From Acinetobacter pseudolwoffii (lineage in GTDB: Bacteria > Pseudomonadota > Gammaproteobacteria > Pseudomonadales > Moraxellaceae), in contig NZ_PHRG01000003.1 of assembly GCF_002803605.1 (NCBI RefSeq), positions 310,001-374,000 of the forward strand: DNA of 64,000 nt. Reading direction: 5' to 3'. The position numbers and the translations under genes were made by a program. Every line of letters starts with the position of its first letter. Positions within the stretch are counted from its first letter, which is position 1. Shown piece by piece: positions 17,888 to 26,644 of this stretch. The notes under the pieces are model-generated. The model had not been told where the DNA came from. It did no database searches and was given only the letters and a program-made list of their open reading frames with translations.

Positions 17888-19408
17888 TTAATGTGTGCTA
17901 TGGACAAGTGCTAAACCGAGCTGAACACGGCGACGCAGCCAAGGACTTGGACGGTAGCGCTGGTCACGGGTAATCGCGGTCATGCGATCCAGAATTTTCA
18001 GGATTTTTTCAGCACCCAATACATCACCCCATTCAATTGGGCCATGCGGATAACCGAGGCCTAATTTCACGGCAATGTTAATGTCTTCTACCGTAGCTAC
18101 GCCTTGCTGGGCAATATCACAACCAAGGTTCACAATCATCGCCAAAGCACGCTGCGCCACAAAGCCGACACTTTCCTGAATTGTGCTCGCAGTCACGCCA
18201 TCCAGATTAAAAATCGATTGTGCGGCATGAGTCAGTTCAGGCTTGGTCACAAGAGTTGGCATTAAAGTGCGATGTTTATTCAGACCATAGAGCAGGTCGA
18301 TGCAGACCACTTGCTGAGGTGTCACCTGATAACGGACAGCGGCTGAAGTTGCATCTTCACCATAAGTGGCAATTAAGATTAAGGCATCTGCCGAAGGTGT
18401 TTCAGTTTGTTCGATCTGAATATTGAACTGTTGCAGATACTGCTCAAGCGCCTGACGATCTTCACTATATTCTGTGCCTAGCCAGACTGCTGGATAGTGA
18501 TCGAGCTTTTCAACCAGTGTTGGAGCCACATCACCTACTTTGCTACCTGAAGTGTAATCATAGAAGCCTTTACCGGTTTTACGACCGAGCTGTTTGGCAA
18601 TAAAGCGTTGACGGGTAATCACACTTGGACGGTAACGTGCTTCTTCATAATACTGGTGATAAATCGATTCACTCACCGGATGCGATACATCCATACCGGT
18701 CAGATCGCCTAGCTCAAAAGGTCCCATTTTAAAACCGATCCCATCGCGGTAAATCCGGTCAATCTCATAAAATGGCGTGACATTTTCATTCAGAATGGCA
18801 TAGGCTTCACTGCCAAAGGCCCGACCGGCATGGTTAATGATAAATCCTGGGGTATCTTTGGCTTTGACCGGGCGATGTCCCATCTTGGTAGATAATTGAG
18901 TCAAGGCTTGCACAATATCAGCGCGGGTATTGAAGCCTTCGATCACTTCCACCACTTTCATCAGTGGTACCGGATTAAAAAAATGATAGCCGGCCACACG
19001 TTCCGGCTGACTGCAATTGGCAGCAATGGCACTGATCGATAATGAAGAGGTATTCGATGCCAGAATGGCTTCCGGTTTTACAAGCGCTTCCAGTTGCTGC
19101 ATCAGCTTTTGCTTGATTTCCAGATTTTCGATAATCGCTTCAACAATCAGATCACAATCTTTCAAGTCTTCTAGCTGCTGCGCGATTGATAAATGGGCAA
19201 TATCTTCAGCTGCTTTTTCGTGGCTAAACTTGCCTTTATCGGCCAGTGTATTCAGTGTTTTAGCCAGTTTTTCCTGCGCCTGTTCGGCTGCACCGGCTTT
19301 GGCATCAAATAACACCACATCATGCCCAGACTGAATGGCAATCTGGGCAATGCCTGCACCCATGGTGCCGACACCAATAATACCGATTTTCTGAATTTGA
19401 ATGCTCAT
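17888..19408 (-). CDS. 3-hydroxyacyl-CoA dehydrogenase (PaaH/DcaH-like)
   Basis: A 506-residue protein with the NAD motif GVGTMGAGIAQ at residues 10-20, NTSSLSISAIA near 118, HFFNPVPLMKVVEV with the catalytic His, and two C-terminal 3HCDH domains, as in PaaH-type enzymes rather than the shorter mitochondrial type. It oxidises 3-hydroxyadipyl-CoA or similar to the 3-oxo form using NAD. It lies 2 bp after the hydratase gene and 25 bp before the thiolase gene. Confidence 0.9.
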   Translation of the reverse strand: MSIQIQKIGIIGVGTMGAGIAQIAIQSGHDVVLFDAKAGAAEQAQEKLAKTLNTLADKGKFSHEKAAEDIAHLSIAQQLEDLKDCDLIVEAIIENLEIKQKLMQQLEALVKPEAILASNTSSLSISAIAANCSQPERVAGYHFFNPVPLMKVVEVIEGFNTRADIVQALTQLSTKMGHRPVKAKDTPGFIINHAGRAFGSEAYAILNENVTPFYEIDRIYRDGIGFKMGPFELGDLTGMDVSHPVSESIYHQYYEEARYRPSVITRQRFIAKQLGRKTGKGFYDYTSGSKVGDVAPTLVEKLDHYPAVWLGTEYSEDRQALEQYLQQFNIQIEQTETPSADALILIATYGEDATSAAVRYQVTPQQVVCIDLLYGLNKHRTLMPTLVTKPELTHAAQSIFNLDGVTASTIQESVGFVAQRALAMIVNLGCDIAQQGVATVEDINIAVKLGLGYPHGPIEWGDVLGAEKILKILDRMTAITRDQRYRPSPWLRRRVQLGLALVHSTH

Positions 19409-19410
19409 GC

Positions 19411-20184
19411 TTATCGTCCCTGATAATTCGGTTTACGTTTTTCAATAAAGGCCTGCATGCCTTCTTTCTGGTCTTCTGAAGAAAACAGCATCTGGAAAGA
19501 CTTACGTTCCAGGCTAAGTCCGGCATTGAGCGGCACATCTTCGGCCAGTAATGCCACTTCCTTGATTTGCTCCAAGGCAATTGGCGGTAATTTTGCCAGA
19601 CCTTCGGCCATCTTGATGGCAGTGGCAAGGGTTTCATTGTCCTCGGTCACTTGAGAGACCAGGCCAATTTGATAAGCTTCCGGCGCAGGTACCAGACAAC
19701 CGGTCATGATGATGCGCATGGCATGAAATTTACCCACTGCACGGAATAAACGTTGAGTGCCACCTGCACCCGGCATCACGCCAACTTTCACTTCCGGTTG
19801 ACCGAACTGGGCACTTTTTCCGGCAATAATAATGTCAGCATGCATTGCCAGTTCACAGCCACCCCCCAGTGCATATCCGTTTACAGCGGCAATCACCGGT
19901 TTTGAACACTGGGCAATAGCCTGCCAGTAACGTTCAGTACGGCGCTGCATCATCTGGATAGTTTCAGCAGTCGCTAATTCTTTCAGGTCGGCCCCTGCGG
20001 CAAAGTCTGTTTCGCCCCCAGTGAGAATAATGGCACGGATATTTTCATCATCATTGAGCTGTAGAAAAGCAGCAGCAAGTTTCTGACGTACTTCTGTATT
20101 CAAGGCATTTTTTGCTTCAGGCCGATGAATTTTAACCATCGCCACATGCGTCGAGATTTGCTCTATTTGAACGACCTGTTCCAT
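19411..20184 (-). CDS. Enoyl-CoA hydratase (PaaF/DcaE-like)
   Basis: A 257-residue crotonase-fold hydratase. It shows FAAGADLKELA (oxyanion strand), ALGGGCELAMH with the first catalytic Glu, and PEVKVGVMPGAGGTQRL with the second region. It would add water to a 2-enoyl-CoA in the dicarboxylate route and might also serve cyclohexene-carboxyl-CoA, since no other BadK candidate is closer. The ATG at 20184 is preferred over one four codons upstream because GGAG lies 8 nt before it. It is the first gene of the hydratase-dehydrogenase-thiolase operon, with one palindromic site 16 bp upstream of this start. Confidence 0.85.
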   Translation of the reverse strand: MEQVVQIEQISTHVAMVKIHRPEAKNALNTEVRQKLAAAFLQLNDDENIRAIILTGGETDFAAGADLKELATAETIQMMQRRTERYWQAIAQCSKPVIAAVNGYALGGGCELAMHADIIIAGKSAQFGQPEVKVGVMPGAGGTQRLFRAVGKFHAMRIIMTGCLVPAPEAYQIGLVSQVTEDNETLATAIKMAEGLAKLPPIALEQIKEVALLAEDVPLNAGLSLERKSFQMLFSSEDQKEGMQAFIEKRKPNYQGR

Positions 20185-20199
20185 TATAATCTCCATTTA

Positions 20200-20216
20200 T
20201 TTTGTATAGCGAAACT
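20200..20216. promoter_or_regulatory. Candidate IclR-type operator, site 4
   Basis: TTTTGTATAGCGAAACT lies immediately upstream of the hydratase gene. It is nearly the same as the site before the ETF-QO gene. Confidence 0.5.
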
Positions 20217-20348
20217 TTATTTTGTATAAAACATATGATTTTTAGGTCATTAAATCAAGTTTTTTTAGTCCATAAACTCTAATAAGTTATTTTTTACTAA
20301 AAATAGAGTAAAAACTCTTGTTTGGCTAGTAATTTTATGATTAATTGA

Positions 20349-20365
20349 TTTCGCAATACGGAATT
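20349..20365. promoter_or_regulatory. Candidate IclR-type operator, site 5
   Basis: TTTCGCAATACGGAATT lies in the middle of the divergent region between the beta-oxidation operon and the transporter gene. Confidence 0.5.
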
Positions 20366-20631
20366 AAATATTTTAAATGTAATTTGGTTGTTTATTTAAG
20401 TAAAAAATAACCACAGAGCAAAACTAAATATTGATTTGTGAAACATAAATCCTCAGTAAATGCTGATTTTTCAGCCTGGAAATTGAAAAAATCACTGCAG
20501 CCGGATGGTGGATACGGCTCAGGCAAACAGAAGCAATCTCCTTAGATCAAGGAAAATACGTTTCCGTGAGGAATAAAATGGATGTAGTGGCAGCATAGGA
20601 ATGCTGTTTTTAATAAATAGAGGATATAAGA

Positions 20632-21930
20632 ATGACAAGCGACACGATCGTCACAGGAGACAATAAAACACCTGTCTCTTCCGAGGACACCATTAAACAG
20701 GCACCAAAACGCCTGTGGATTACAGCTTTTATCTTTGCTTTCCTGATCTTGCTGTGTGACGGTGCGGATATTGGTATTTTGGCTTTCAGCCTGACTAGTT
20801 TAAAAGCAGAATGGGGTTTAAGCTCGATGCAGGCGGGTGCTTTAGGCAGCTGGTCTTTATTGGGTATGGGGATTGGCGGGTTTGTCGGTGGATGGGCCTG
20901 TGATCGATTTGGACGGGTTCGTGTGATTGTACTGGCAACCATCACCTTCTCCCTACTGTCTGCCTATTCAGGTTTTGCCCAGTCTTATACTGAATTTGCA
21001 ATTTTGCGTACGCTTTCATGTCTGGGTTTAGGCTGTTTATATATTGCCTGCAACACCTTGATGTCTGAATATGTGCCAACCAAATACCGTACCACAGTAT
21101 TGGCCACACTCATGACCGGTTTTACCTTGGGCTCGCTGGTGATTACCCTGCTGTCTGGCTGGATTATTCCCGAGTTTGGCTGGCGTATGCTGTACTGGAT
21201 TACCATTGCACCACTGGCACTGGGTGTCTTGATGCACTTTATGGTGCCTGAGCCAGAATCATGGAAACGTGTCCGTGAAATGAAGCGTACGGGTCAGATC
21301 GTGGATAATGATGCCAAAAAAGGCAATCCATATGTCACCATTCTGAAAGACAAGACCCATGGCAAAATGTTTATCTTGTGGTCTTTCAGTTCCGGTTTCC
21401 TGCTGTTCGGTTATTTTGGAGTAAGCAACTGGTTACCGACATATCTGGAAGCTGAATTAGGCATCAAGTTCAAGGAAATGGCCCTTTATATGGTCGGTAC
21501 TTTCCTGACCATGATCTTTGCCAAAGTGATTGCCGGCTATGTGGCAGATAAAATTGGCCGCCGCATCGTATTTGCTTTTGGCACCATGGGCACCGCGATT
21601 TTTATTCCAGTGGTGGTATATCTGCATACCCCTGAAAATATTGGTGTCTTAATGCTGATCTTCGGTTTCCTGTACGGTATTCCTTATGCCATTAATGCAA
21701 CGTATTTAACTGAAAGCTTTCCGACCGGGGTGCGCGGTACTGCTGTAGGCGGTGCATTTAATATTGGCCGAATTGGTGCTGTTTTTGCTCCAATCACCAT
21801 CGGTTATCTGGCGATGCATGGTTCAATCGGAACCGGCCTGATGGTGATGGGTGCAGCTTATTTCCTGTGTGGCCTGATTCCTGCCCTGTTTATTAAAGAC
21901 CGTTTATACGATCCACAAAAAGCAGAATAA
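20632..21930 (+). CDS. dcaK: MFS transporter, aromatic acid/dicarboxylate:H+ symporter type (DcaK/PcaK-like)
   Basis: A 432-residue twelve-helix transporter of the AAHS family. The family motif DGADIGILAFSLTSLK lies in helix 1, GGWACDRFGRVR between helices 2 and 3, and the second-half motif ADKIGRRIVFAFG. It would import the acid substrate across the inner membrane. The porin gene DcaP follows 227 bp downstream, so the pair provides outer- and inner-membrane entry, the arrangement known for the Acinetobacter dca locus. An AGGA site precedes the ATG. The symbol is given from similarity and context; PcaK-like specificity cannot be excluded. Confidence 0.8.
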   Translation: MTSDTIVTGDNKTPVSSEDTIKQAPKRLWITAFIFAFLILLCDGADIGILAFSLTSLKAEWGLSSMQAGALGSWSLLGMGIGGFVGGWACDRFGRVRVIVLATITFSLLSAYSGFAQSYTEFAILRTLSCLGLGCLYIACNTLMSEYVPTKYRTTVLATLMTGFTLGSLVITLLSGWIIPEFGWRMLYWITIAPLALGVLMHFMVPEPESWKRVREMKRTGQIVDNDAKKGNPYVTILKDKTHGKMFILWSFSSGFLLFGYFGVSNWLPTYLEAELGIKFKEMALYMVGTFLTMIFAKVIAGYVADKIGRRIVFAFGTMGTAIFIPVVVYLHTPENIGVLMLIFGFLYGIPYAINATYLTESFPTGVRGTAVGGAFNIGRIGAVFAPITIGYLAMHGSIGTGLMVMGAAYFLCGLIPALFIKDRLYDPQKAE

Positions 21931-21940
21931 CTGACCACCT

Positions 21941-21967
21941 GGAGGGCGGCTCAACAAACCACCCTCC
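21941..21967 (+). terminator. Possible terminator or pause hairpin after the transporter gene
   Basis: GGAGGG and CCCTCC arms (with GG/CC inside a mismatch) lie 10 bp after the stop codon. A T-rich stretch follows only about 13 bp later, so termination may be partial. Confidence 0.5.
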
Positions 21968-22105
21968 TCACACTTCATCTTTTTTGACCTTGCAAGCCAA
22001 TATCTGTTGTTAGCTGAACAGAATATTGCTCATTTGACGAGCACGATATTCATGCTTCGAAAGTCAAAATCACCTTTATTTAAATTTAAAAATTAAGGCA
22101 ATCAA

Positions 22106-22123
22106 AAGGAAAGCGCTTTCCTT
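22106..22123. promoter_or_regulatory. Perfect 18-bp palindrome upstream of the porin gene
   Basis: AAGGAAAGCGCTTTCCTT is fully self-complementary and ends 34 bp before the DcaP start codon. Its centre GAAAGCGCTTTC resembles operators of LacI-family regulators. No LacI-family gene is in the window. Confidence 0.6.
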
Positions 22124-22157
22124 ATTTACATCTGAAAATTTCTTTAGGGATTAAGAA

Positions 22158-23423
22158 ATGAAAAAAATAGTATTAGTTACGCTGTGCAGTATCGCATCAG
22201 CACAGGCATTTTCAGCAGAGGTTTCTCCTGATCGTATCGAGTTTTTAGAAACGCAATTAAAGCAAATTCAGGCTGAGCTGGAACAACAAAAAGCAGCCCA
22301 GTTGTCCTTAAAAGCCCAACAGGAACAAACTAAAACTGCAGACTCCAAGACTTTAGGTTCAATGCTTGATAATGTCGATGTTTATGGCTTGATCCGTCTG
22401 GATGGCGCAGTAGATTTTAAGAGCACTACCGAAACGCGTGGCCGTACCATTAACCAGATCAATAAAGTACCTTTTACTGAACCGGATTCGGTACGTTCAG
22501 ATTTCACTTTAGCAGCCAGCCGGATTGGTTTTCTGGCCAAAGATATTGGTGGTAATCCAAATGTATCGGCACGTGTAGAAGCTGACTTCTGGACCAATAA
22601 TGGTAAAGGTGATGGCGGATTACGCATTCGTCATGCCCATTTTAAATATTATAACTGGACTTTTGGTCAGGCCTGGTCACTGATGTCTACACCTGAAATC
22701 AGTACAGAAGCAGTAGACTACAGTTTACTGCTCGGCGGTTCGGTTCTGCGTACGCCTCAAGTCAGTTATGCTTTCAAACTTGATCCGGAAAATACCTGGA
22801 ATGTCGGCCTGGAATATATGGCAAGTGGCGACCGCTCATCTGCCTTACCGGCATTCACCAGCAAATATGTGCATCAGTCTGGTCCCTTACATTTATTGGC
22901 ACAAGGCTTTGTCAATGAAAAGCAGGCTCAAACGGATACAGGTGATATTAATAAAATCGGCTGGGGCGTGGGCGTTGGTGGACGCTACCTTATTGATGAT
23001 AAAAACTCGGTTCAGGGCAATTATTTTCATATCGTCGGGGATCAGCGGATTGCGGCCTATTTAGTTCAGGGCTCGACCGCCGATGGCGCAGCCTGGGGTG
23101 GTGATTATTCAGTTGATACTGCGAATGATGAACTTTTACTGAATTCATTTAACAGTCTGAATATCGGCTTTACCCATAAGTTCACACCAAAATGGCGGAG
23201 CAGCATTTCCGGCAGTCTGGTCGACTTTGATGACTCAAGTGAATATGCAAGAGCAAATCCGGAAAGTAATAAACGCTTAACCGACTATGTGGCCAATGTG
23301 ATTTATTCTCCAGTTCCGAATATCAATCTGGGCGCGGAATATCATCATGGTAAACGCGAAACCTTTGATGCCAAAGAAGCTGATATTTCACGGGTAAATT
23401 TATCAGCGACCTATCGCTTCTAA
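22158..23423 (+). CDS. dcaP: DcaP-family trimeric outer-membrane porin
   Basis: A 421-residue precursor. A signal peptide (MKKIVLVTLCSIASAQAFSA) is followed by a coiled-coil stretch (about residues 26-60, rich in Gln, Leu and Glu), then a beta-barrel that starts at DNVDVYGLIRLDGAVDF and ends in a terminal Phe (LSATYRF). This N-terminal coil plus barrel layout is characteristic of DcaP, a trimeric porin for dicarboxylates in Acinetobacter. It would admit negatively charged acids to the periplasm. AGGGATTAAGAA precedes the ATG. Confidence 0.9.
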   Translation: MKKIVLVTLCSIASAQAFSAEVSPDRIEFLETQLKQIQAELEQQKAAQLSLKAQQEQTKTADSKTLGSMLDNVDVYGLIRLDGAVDFKSTTETRGRTINQINKVPFTEPDSVRSDFTLAASRIGFLAKDIGGNPNVSARVEADFWTNNGKGDGGLRIRHAHFKYYNWTFGQAWSLMSTPEISTEAVDYSLLLGGSVLRTPQVSYAFKLDPENTWNVGLEYMASGDRSSALPAFTSKYVHQSGPLHLLAQGFVNEKQAQTDTGDINKIGWGVGVGGRYLIDDKNSVQGNYFHIVGDQRIAAYLVQGSTADGAAWGGDYSVDTANDELLLNSFNSLNIGFTHKFTPKWRSSISGSLVDFDDSSEYARANPESNKRLTDYVANVIYSPVPNINLGAEYHHGKRETFDAKEADISRVNLSATYRF

Positions 23424-23440
23424 AGTCTGAGGAGACAAGG

Positions 23441-24640
23441 ATGTCAGCCCAAGGGCAACCCTCACGCCGTTTCATGTTTATGATGGCCATGACCTGCGCG
23501 CTCTGCGCAGGTTGTAATTACTTTAACCAGCCCTTAATTTATTCGATTGCCCAGGACTTAAATATAAGTGTGGCGCAGTCTGGCTGGACAGTGGTCCTGA
23601 CTCAGATTGGCTATGCAGCCGGTCTGTTTTTGTTTGTGCCTCTGGGTGATTTATTTGAAAAGCGTTTATATATCTGTAGCCTGATGTGCTGTACCGGCCT
23701 GGCACTGATCGGACTGTCTGCCAGCAGTAATTTGCAGATGCTGTATGGCTTTACCCTGCTTGCCTCATTTTGTTCTATTAGCACCCAGATTCTGATTCCT
23801 TTTGCCGCCAATTTATCGCAGCGTGAAAAAAGTGCCGAAGTGGTGGGTCTGCTGATGAGTGGTGTTCTGGTCGGTATCCTGTTTGCCCGAACTGTATCAG
23901 GAATGATTTCTACCTTATGGTCCTGGCATGCCGTGTACTTATTAAGTGGTTGCGCCATTTTACTTTTAAGTATTGCGATGTGGTATCAGTTACCCAAAGC
24001 GAAAAGCCAGTTACAGATGAGCATTTTACAGATCTATTATTCCTTATTTACCTTTGCCAAGACCGAACCGATGTTGATGCGACGGAGTCTTATCGGCGGT
24101 CTGGGTTTTGGAATGCTGAGCATCATTTTTACCACCATGACTTTTATTCTGGCAGAAGCACCCTACCATTTTAATGACTTCCAGATTGGTCTGATGGGCG
24201 TCGTGGGGGTAATCGGGATCTGGTCTTCACAATGGACGGGGAAAATGATTGGCCGCCATCGGGAGAAGTGGCTGGCACAGCTCGCGACAGCTGGACTGAT
24301 TTTGGCCTGGATTCCTCTGGCTTTTGCACAGCGCAGTTTATGGTTATATATTCTGGGCCTGATGATTGCCTATTTTGGCATTTCATCTTTACATGTACTC
24401 AACCAGAATCTGGTCTATCGGCTTTCAGTCCAAGCCCGCTCGCGTATTAATGCCATCTACATGACCTGTTATTTTTCTGGTGCCGGGCTTGGTGCATTTC
24501 TGTCTTTAAGTTTATGGAAAATCTATGGCTGGCCGGCCTGTGTAGCACTCGGTTTTCTATTTGCCTTGCTGATGTTTGTAATTAATTATTATGACCTGAA
24601 TCAAAAACACAATTTGGTGAATATCCAGCCCAGACCTTAA
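23441..24640 (+). CDS. MFS transporter, YnfM/arabinose-efflux-like type
   Basis: A 399-residue transporter with about twelve membrane helices. It begins FMFMMAMTCALCAGCNYFNQPL, and has the loop motif PLGDLFEKR between helices 2 and 3. It belongs to a different MFS branch from the PcaK-like proteins and resembles putative efflux carriers. It starts 17 bp after the porin stop with a strong GAGGAGA site, so it is probably co-transcribed with dcaP. Export of toxic intermediates or uptake of a related acid are both possible. Confidence 0.8.
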   Translation: MSAQGQPSRRFMFMMAMTCALCAGCNYFNQPLIYSIAQDLNISVAQSGWTVVLTQIGYAAGLFLFVPLGDLFEKRLYICSLMCCTGLALIGLSASSNLQMLYGFTLLASFCSISTQILIPFAANLSQREKSAEVVGLLMSGVLVGILFARTVSGMISTLWSWHAVYLLSGCAILLLSIAMWYQLPKAKSQLQMSILQIYYSLFTFAKTEPMLMRRSLIGGLGFGMLSIIFTTMTFILAEAPYHFNDFQIGLMGVVGVIGIWSSQWTGKMIGRHREKWLAQLATAGLILAWIPLAFAQRSLWLYILGLMIAYFGISSLHVLNQNLVYRLSVQARSRINAIYMTCYFSGAGLGAFLSLSLWKIYGWPACVALGFLFALLMFVINYYDLNQKHNLVNIQPRP

Positions 24641-24664
24641 TCACTGTACTTTCACCTTGAATTT

Positions 24665-25651
24665 TTAATTTCTTTGCGGATGATCAGATTCCATGGATAA
24701 ATAAAGAGGCTTTAATTCAGTTAAAGGCGCAGGTTTCGCATAAAAAAAGCCTTGTAGTAAATCACAGCCTTGTTGATAAAGTAATTGGGCTTGATTCAAG
24801 GTTTCCACACCTTCAGCCACAACATCTAAATCAAGCTGATGGGCCAGATGAATGATGGATTGAACAATTGCAGCATTCTGATCATCCAGTGTCAGTTCCT
24901 CGATAAAACTCCGATCTAGCTTGATCTGGTTGATCGGCAGGCGCCGTAGATAACTCAGGCTTGAATAGCCGGTCCCAAAGTCATCAATCGCGACTTGAAC
25001 ACCTAAAGCACGTACCGTTTTCAAAATTTCAATGGTGCGATCTGCGCCATTAATAATCACCCCTTCGGTAATCTCAATTTTGAGCAGTTCCGGAGGCAAT
25101 TGACTGCTTGCAAGGACATGTTTAAGTATTTGCAGGAAACCTGCCCTGCGGAATTGGAGCGGAGAAATATTGACCGATACGGTGATCTGACGATTGTGCT
25201 GCTTGTTCCATGCAGCAATATCTACGCAGGCTTTTTCCAGAACCCACTGGCCTACACCGATAATTTGCCCTGTTCGTTCTGCAAGCGGAATGAAAACCGC
25301 AGGAGAAATATAACCCTGCTGCGGGTGCTGCCAGCGAATCAGAGCTTCTACGCCAGTCACCTGACCATTTGCAGGATTAATAATCGGTTGATAGAAAAGA
25401 TTAAACTGTTTCTGGTTGATCGCTTGCATCAGTTCCATACGCAGATTTGCATAATCTATTTCTGGTGCAGGTTTCATATTGGTTTTTTCATACCATTGCC
25501 AGATATTTCGGCCTTGTCTTTTGGCTTCCTGCATCGCCAGAACAGACTGATAAATCAGCTCAGAAGAATGCTGAATCGAACTGTCATCTGCAACAATACC
25601 AATACTGGCACTTAAATGAATCTTGTATTCATCCACGATAAAAAGCTGGGA
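24665..25651 (-). pseudogene. EAL-domain cyclic-di-GMP phosphodiesterase, 5' part lost
   Basis: The readable part holds the last ~40 residues of a GGDEF domain (YKIHLSASIGIV) and a complete EAL domain: EALIRWQHP, VNISPLQF, IEITEG, DDFGTGYSSLSYLR, KLDRSFI and AEGVET. All metal- and substrate-binding positions I can place look intact. The GGDEF motif itself and any sensor domain are missing. Upstream, homology fades at about 25646 and a stop appears at 25652-25654; an IS5-family element begins 12 bp beyond. The DNA on the far side of the IS does not encode the missing half, so a deletion or rearrangement accompanied the insertion. A GTG at 25636 could start a short EAL protein. Confidence 0.82.
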
Positions 25652-25662
25652 CTAAACAATTA

Positions 25663-26473
25663 GGGCGTGTCATCAATTAGCTTGAGGAAAACCGCCTTGT
25701 CCCCATTATACTTTTATGACTAAACGCTATGCATTAAAAGATGAGCAGTGGGAACAGATTAAAGATCTGTTACCTGGACGAATGGGTACTGTTGGAGTAA
25801 CGGCCAAAGATAACCGACTATTTGTTGAAGCGGTATTGTATCGGTATCGTTCAGGTATCCCGTGGCGAGACTTACCCGAACGCTTTGGTGATTTTAGAGT
25901 CGTGCATACTCGTTTTAGTCGTTGGGCTAAAACAGGTGTGTGGCAGAGAGTCTTTGAAGTACTGTCACATGACAGTGATAATGAATATGCCATGTTAGAC
26001 TCCACCATTGTACGTGCTCATCAACACAGCGCTGGGGGGAAAAAATCAGGCGATTGGACGCAGTAAAGGGGGCTTAAGCACCAAAATTCATGCCCGTACT
26101 GATGCTTTAGGCAACCCAACAGGATTTTATCTCACTGATGGGCAGGTCCATGACTTAAACGGTTCAGATGTGTTGCTGGACTTATCGTTGAGCCAGACCT
26201 GGCTTATGGATAAAGCCTACAACTCCAGGGATCGAGTCATTGATCCAATTTTAGAGGCGAAGGGTCAAGTTGTGATGCCAGCGAAAAGTAATTCTATTGA
26301 TCAGCGTGATTATGATCGAAATCTCTACAAGGCAAGACATCTGATCGAGAACTTTTTTGCCAAGCTCAAGCAGTATCGTGCTATTGCCACACGCTATGAT
26401 AAATTGGCTCAAAACTTCTTATCAGCGATCTACCTGGCTTCAACAATCATTTGGCTTAATTGATGACACGCCC
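25663..26473 (+). mobile_element. IS5-family insertion sequence (IS427-like group), 811 bp
   Basis: Terminal inverted repeats GGGCGTGTCATCAATTA are exact at both ends, and a TA direct repeat flanks the element (25661-25662 and 26474-26475). The inside is filled by a DDE transposase in two frames. Length, ends and TA target fit the IS427 group of IS5. Confidence 0.93.
25716..26463 (+). CDS. IS5-family transposase in two overlapping frames
   Basis: Frame 1 (25716-26066) starts MTKRYALKDEQWEQIKDLLP and reaches the first catalytic Asp in MLDSTIVRAHQHSAG. Frame 2 (26008-26463) continues NQAIGRSKGGLSTKIHARTD, DKAYNS with the second Asp, and the C-terminal region RHLIENFFAKLKQYR with the Glu. The switch falls at a G6A6 tract (26034-26045) and needs +1 (or -2) slippage. 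It could be programmed slippage, or an inactivating indel in the homopolymer. The intact ends and TA flanks suggest a recent copy. Confidence 0.85.
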
Positions 26474-26569
26474 TAGCAAAAATTTGTATTTATATCTTCA
26501 AATTGCGTAAAGATCGGCCTTATTCCAGATATTCAAAATCTATATGTAATACTCAGCATTTAAACATGC

Positions 26570-26597
26570 GTAAATCGCAGCCTAAGCTACGATTTAC
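26570..26597. other. Stem-loop after the CoA-transferase operon
   Basis: An 8-bp perfect stem GTAAATCG/CGATTTAC with a 12-nt loop lies between the IS and the stop of the CoA-transferase B gene. There is no T-run, so its role is unclear. Confidence 0.4.
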
Positions 26598-26644
26598 AAG
26601 TTACAGGCATACTGTAATTTATACAAGGTGAAGCTCTGCGCTGT

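Larger units (their letters stand above)
20197..20631. other. Divergent intergenic region with operators and a long leader, 435 bp
   Basis: This separates the leftward beta-oxidation operon from the rightward transporter-porin genes. It carries two copies of the shared palindrome and, from about 20500 to 20580, a stretch richer in G and C with small hairpins (GCCG...CGGC and GGAAA-atacg-TTTCC) that looks like a structured transcript leader of the transporter gene. No known riboswitch class was matched. Confidence 0.45.

Noticed and set aside
20500..20580. Glycine-riboswitch-like words (CAGGCAAACAGAAG) before the transporter gene.
   Set aside because: The paired core elements and the overall order of that riboswitch are not present, and the downstream gene is not a glycine gene.
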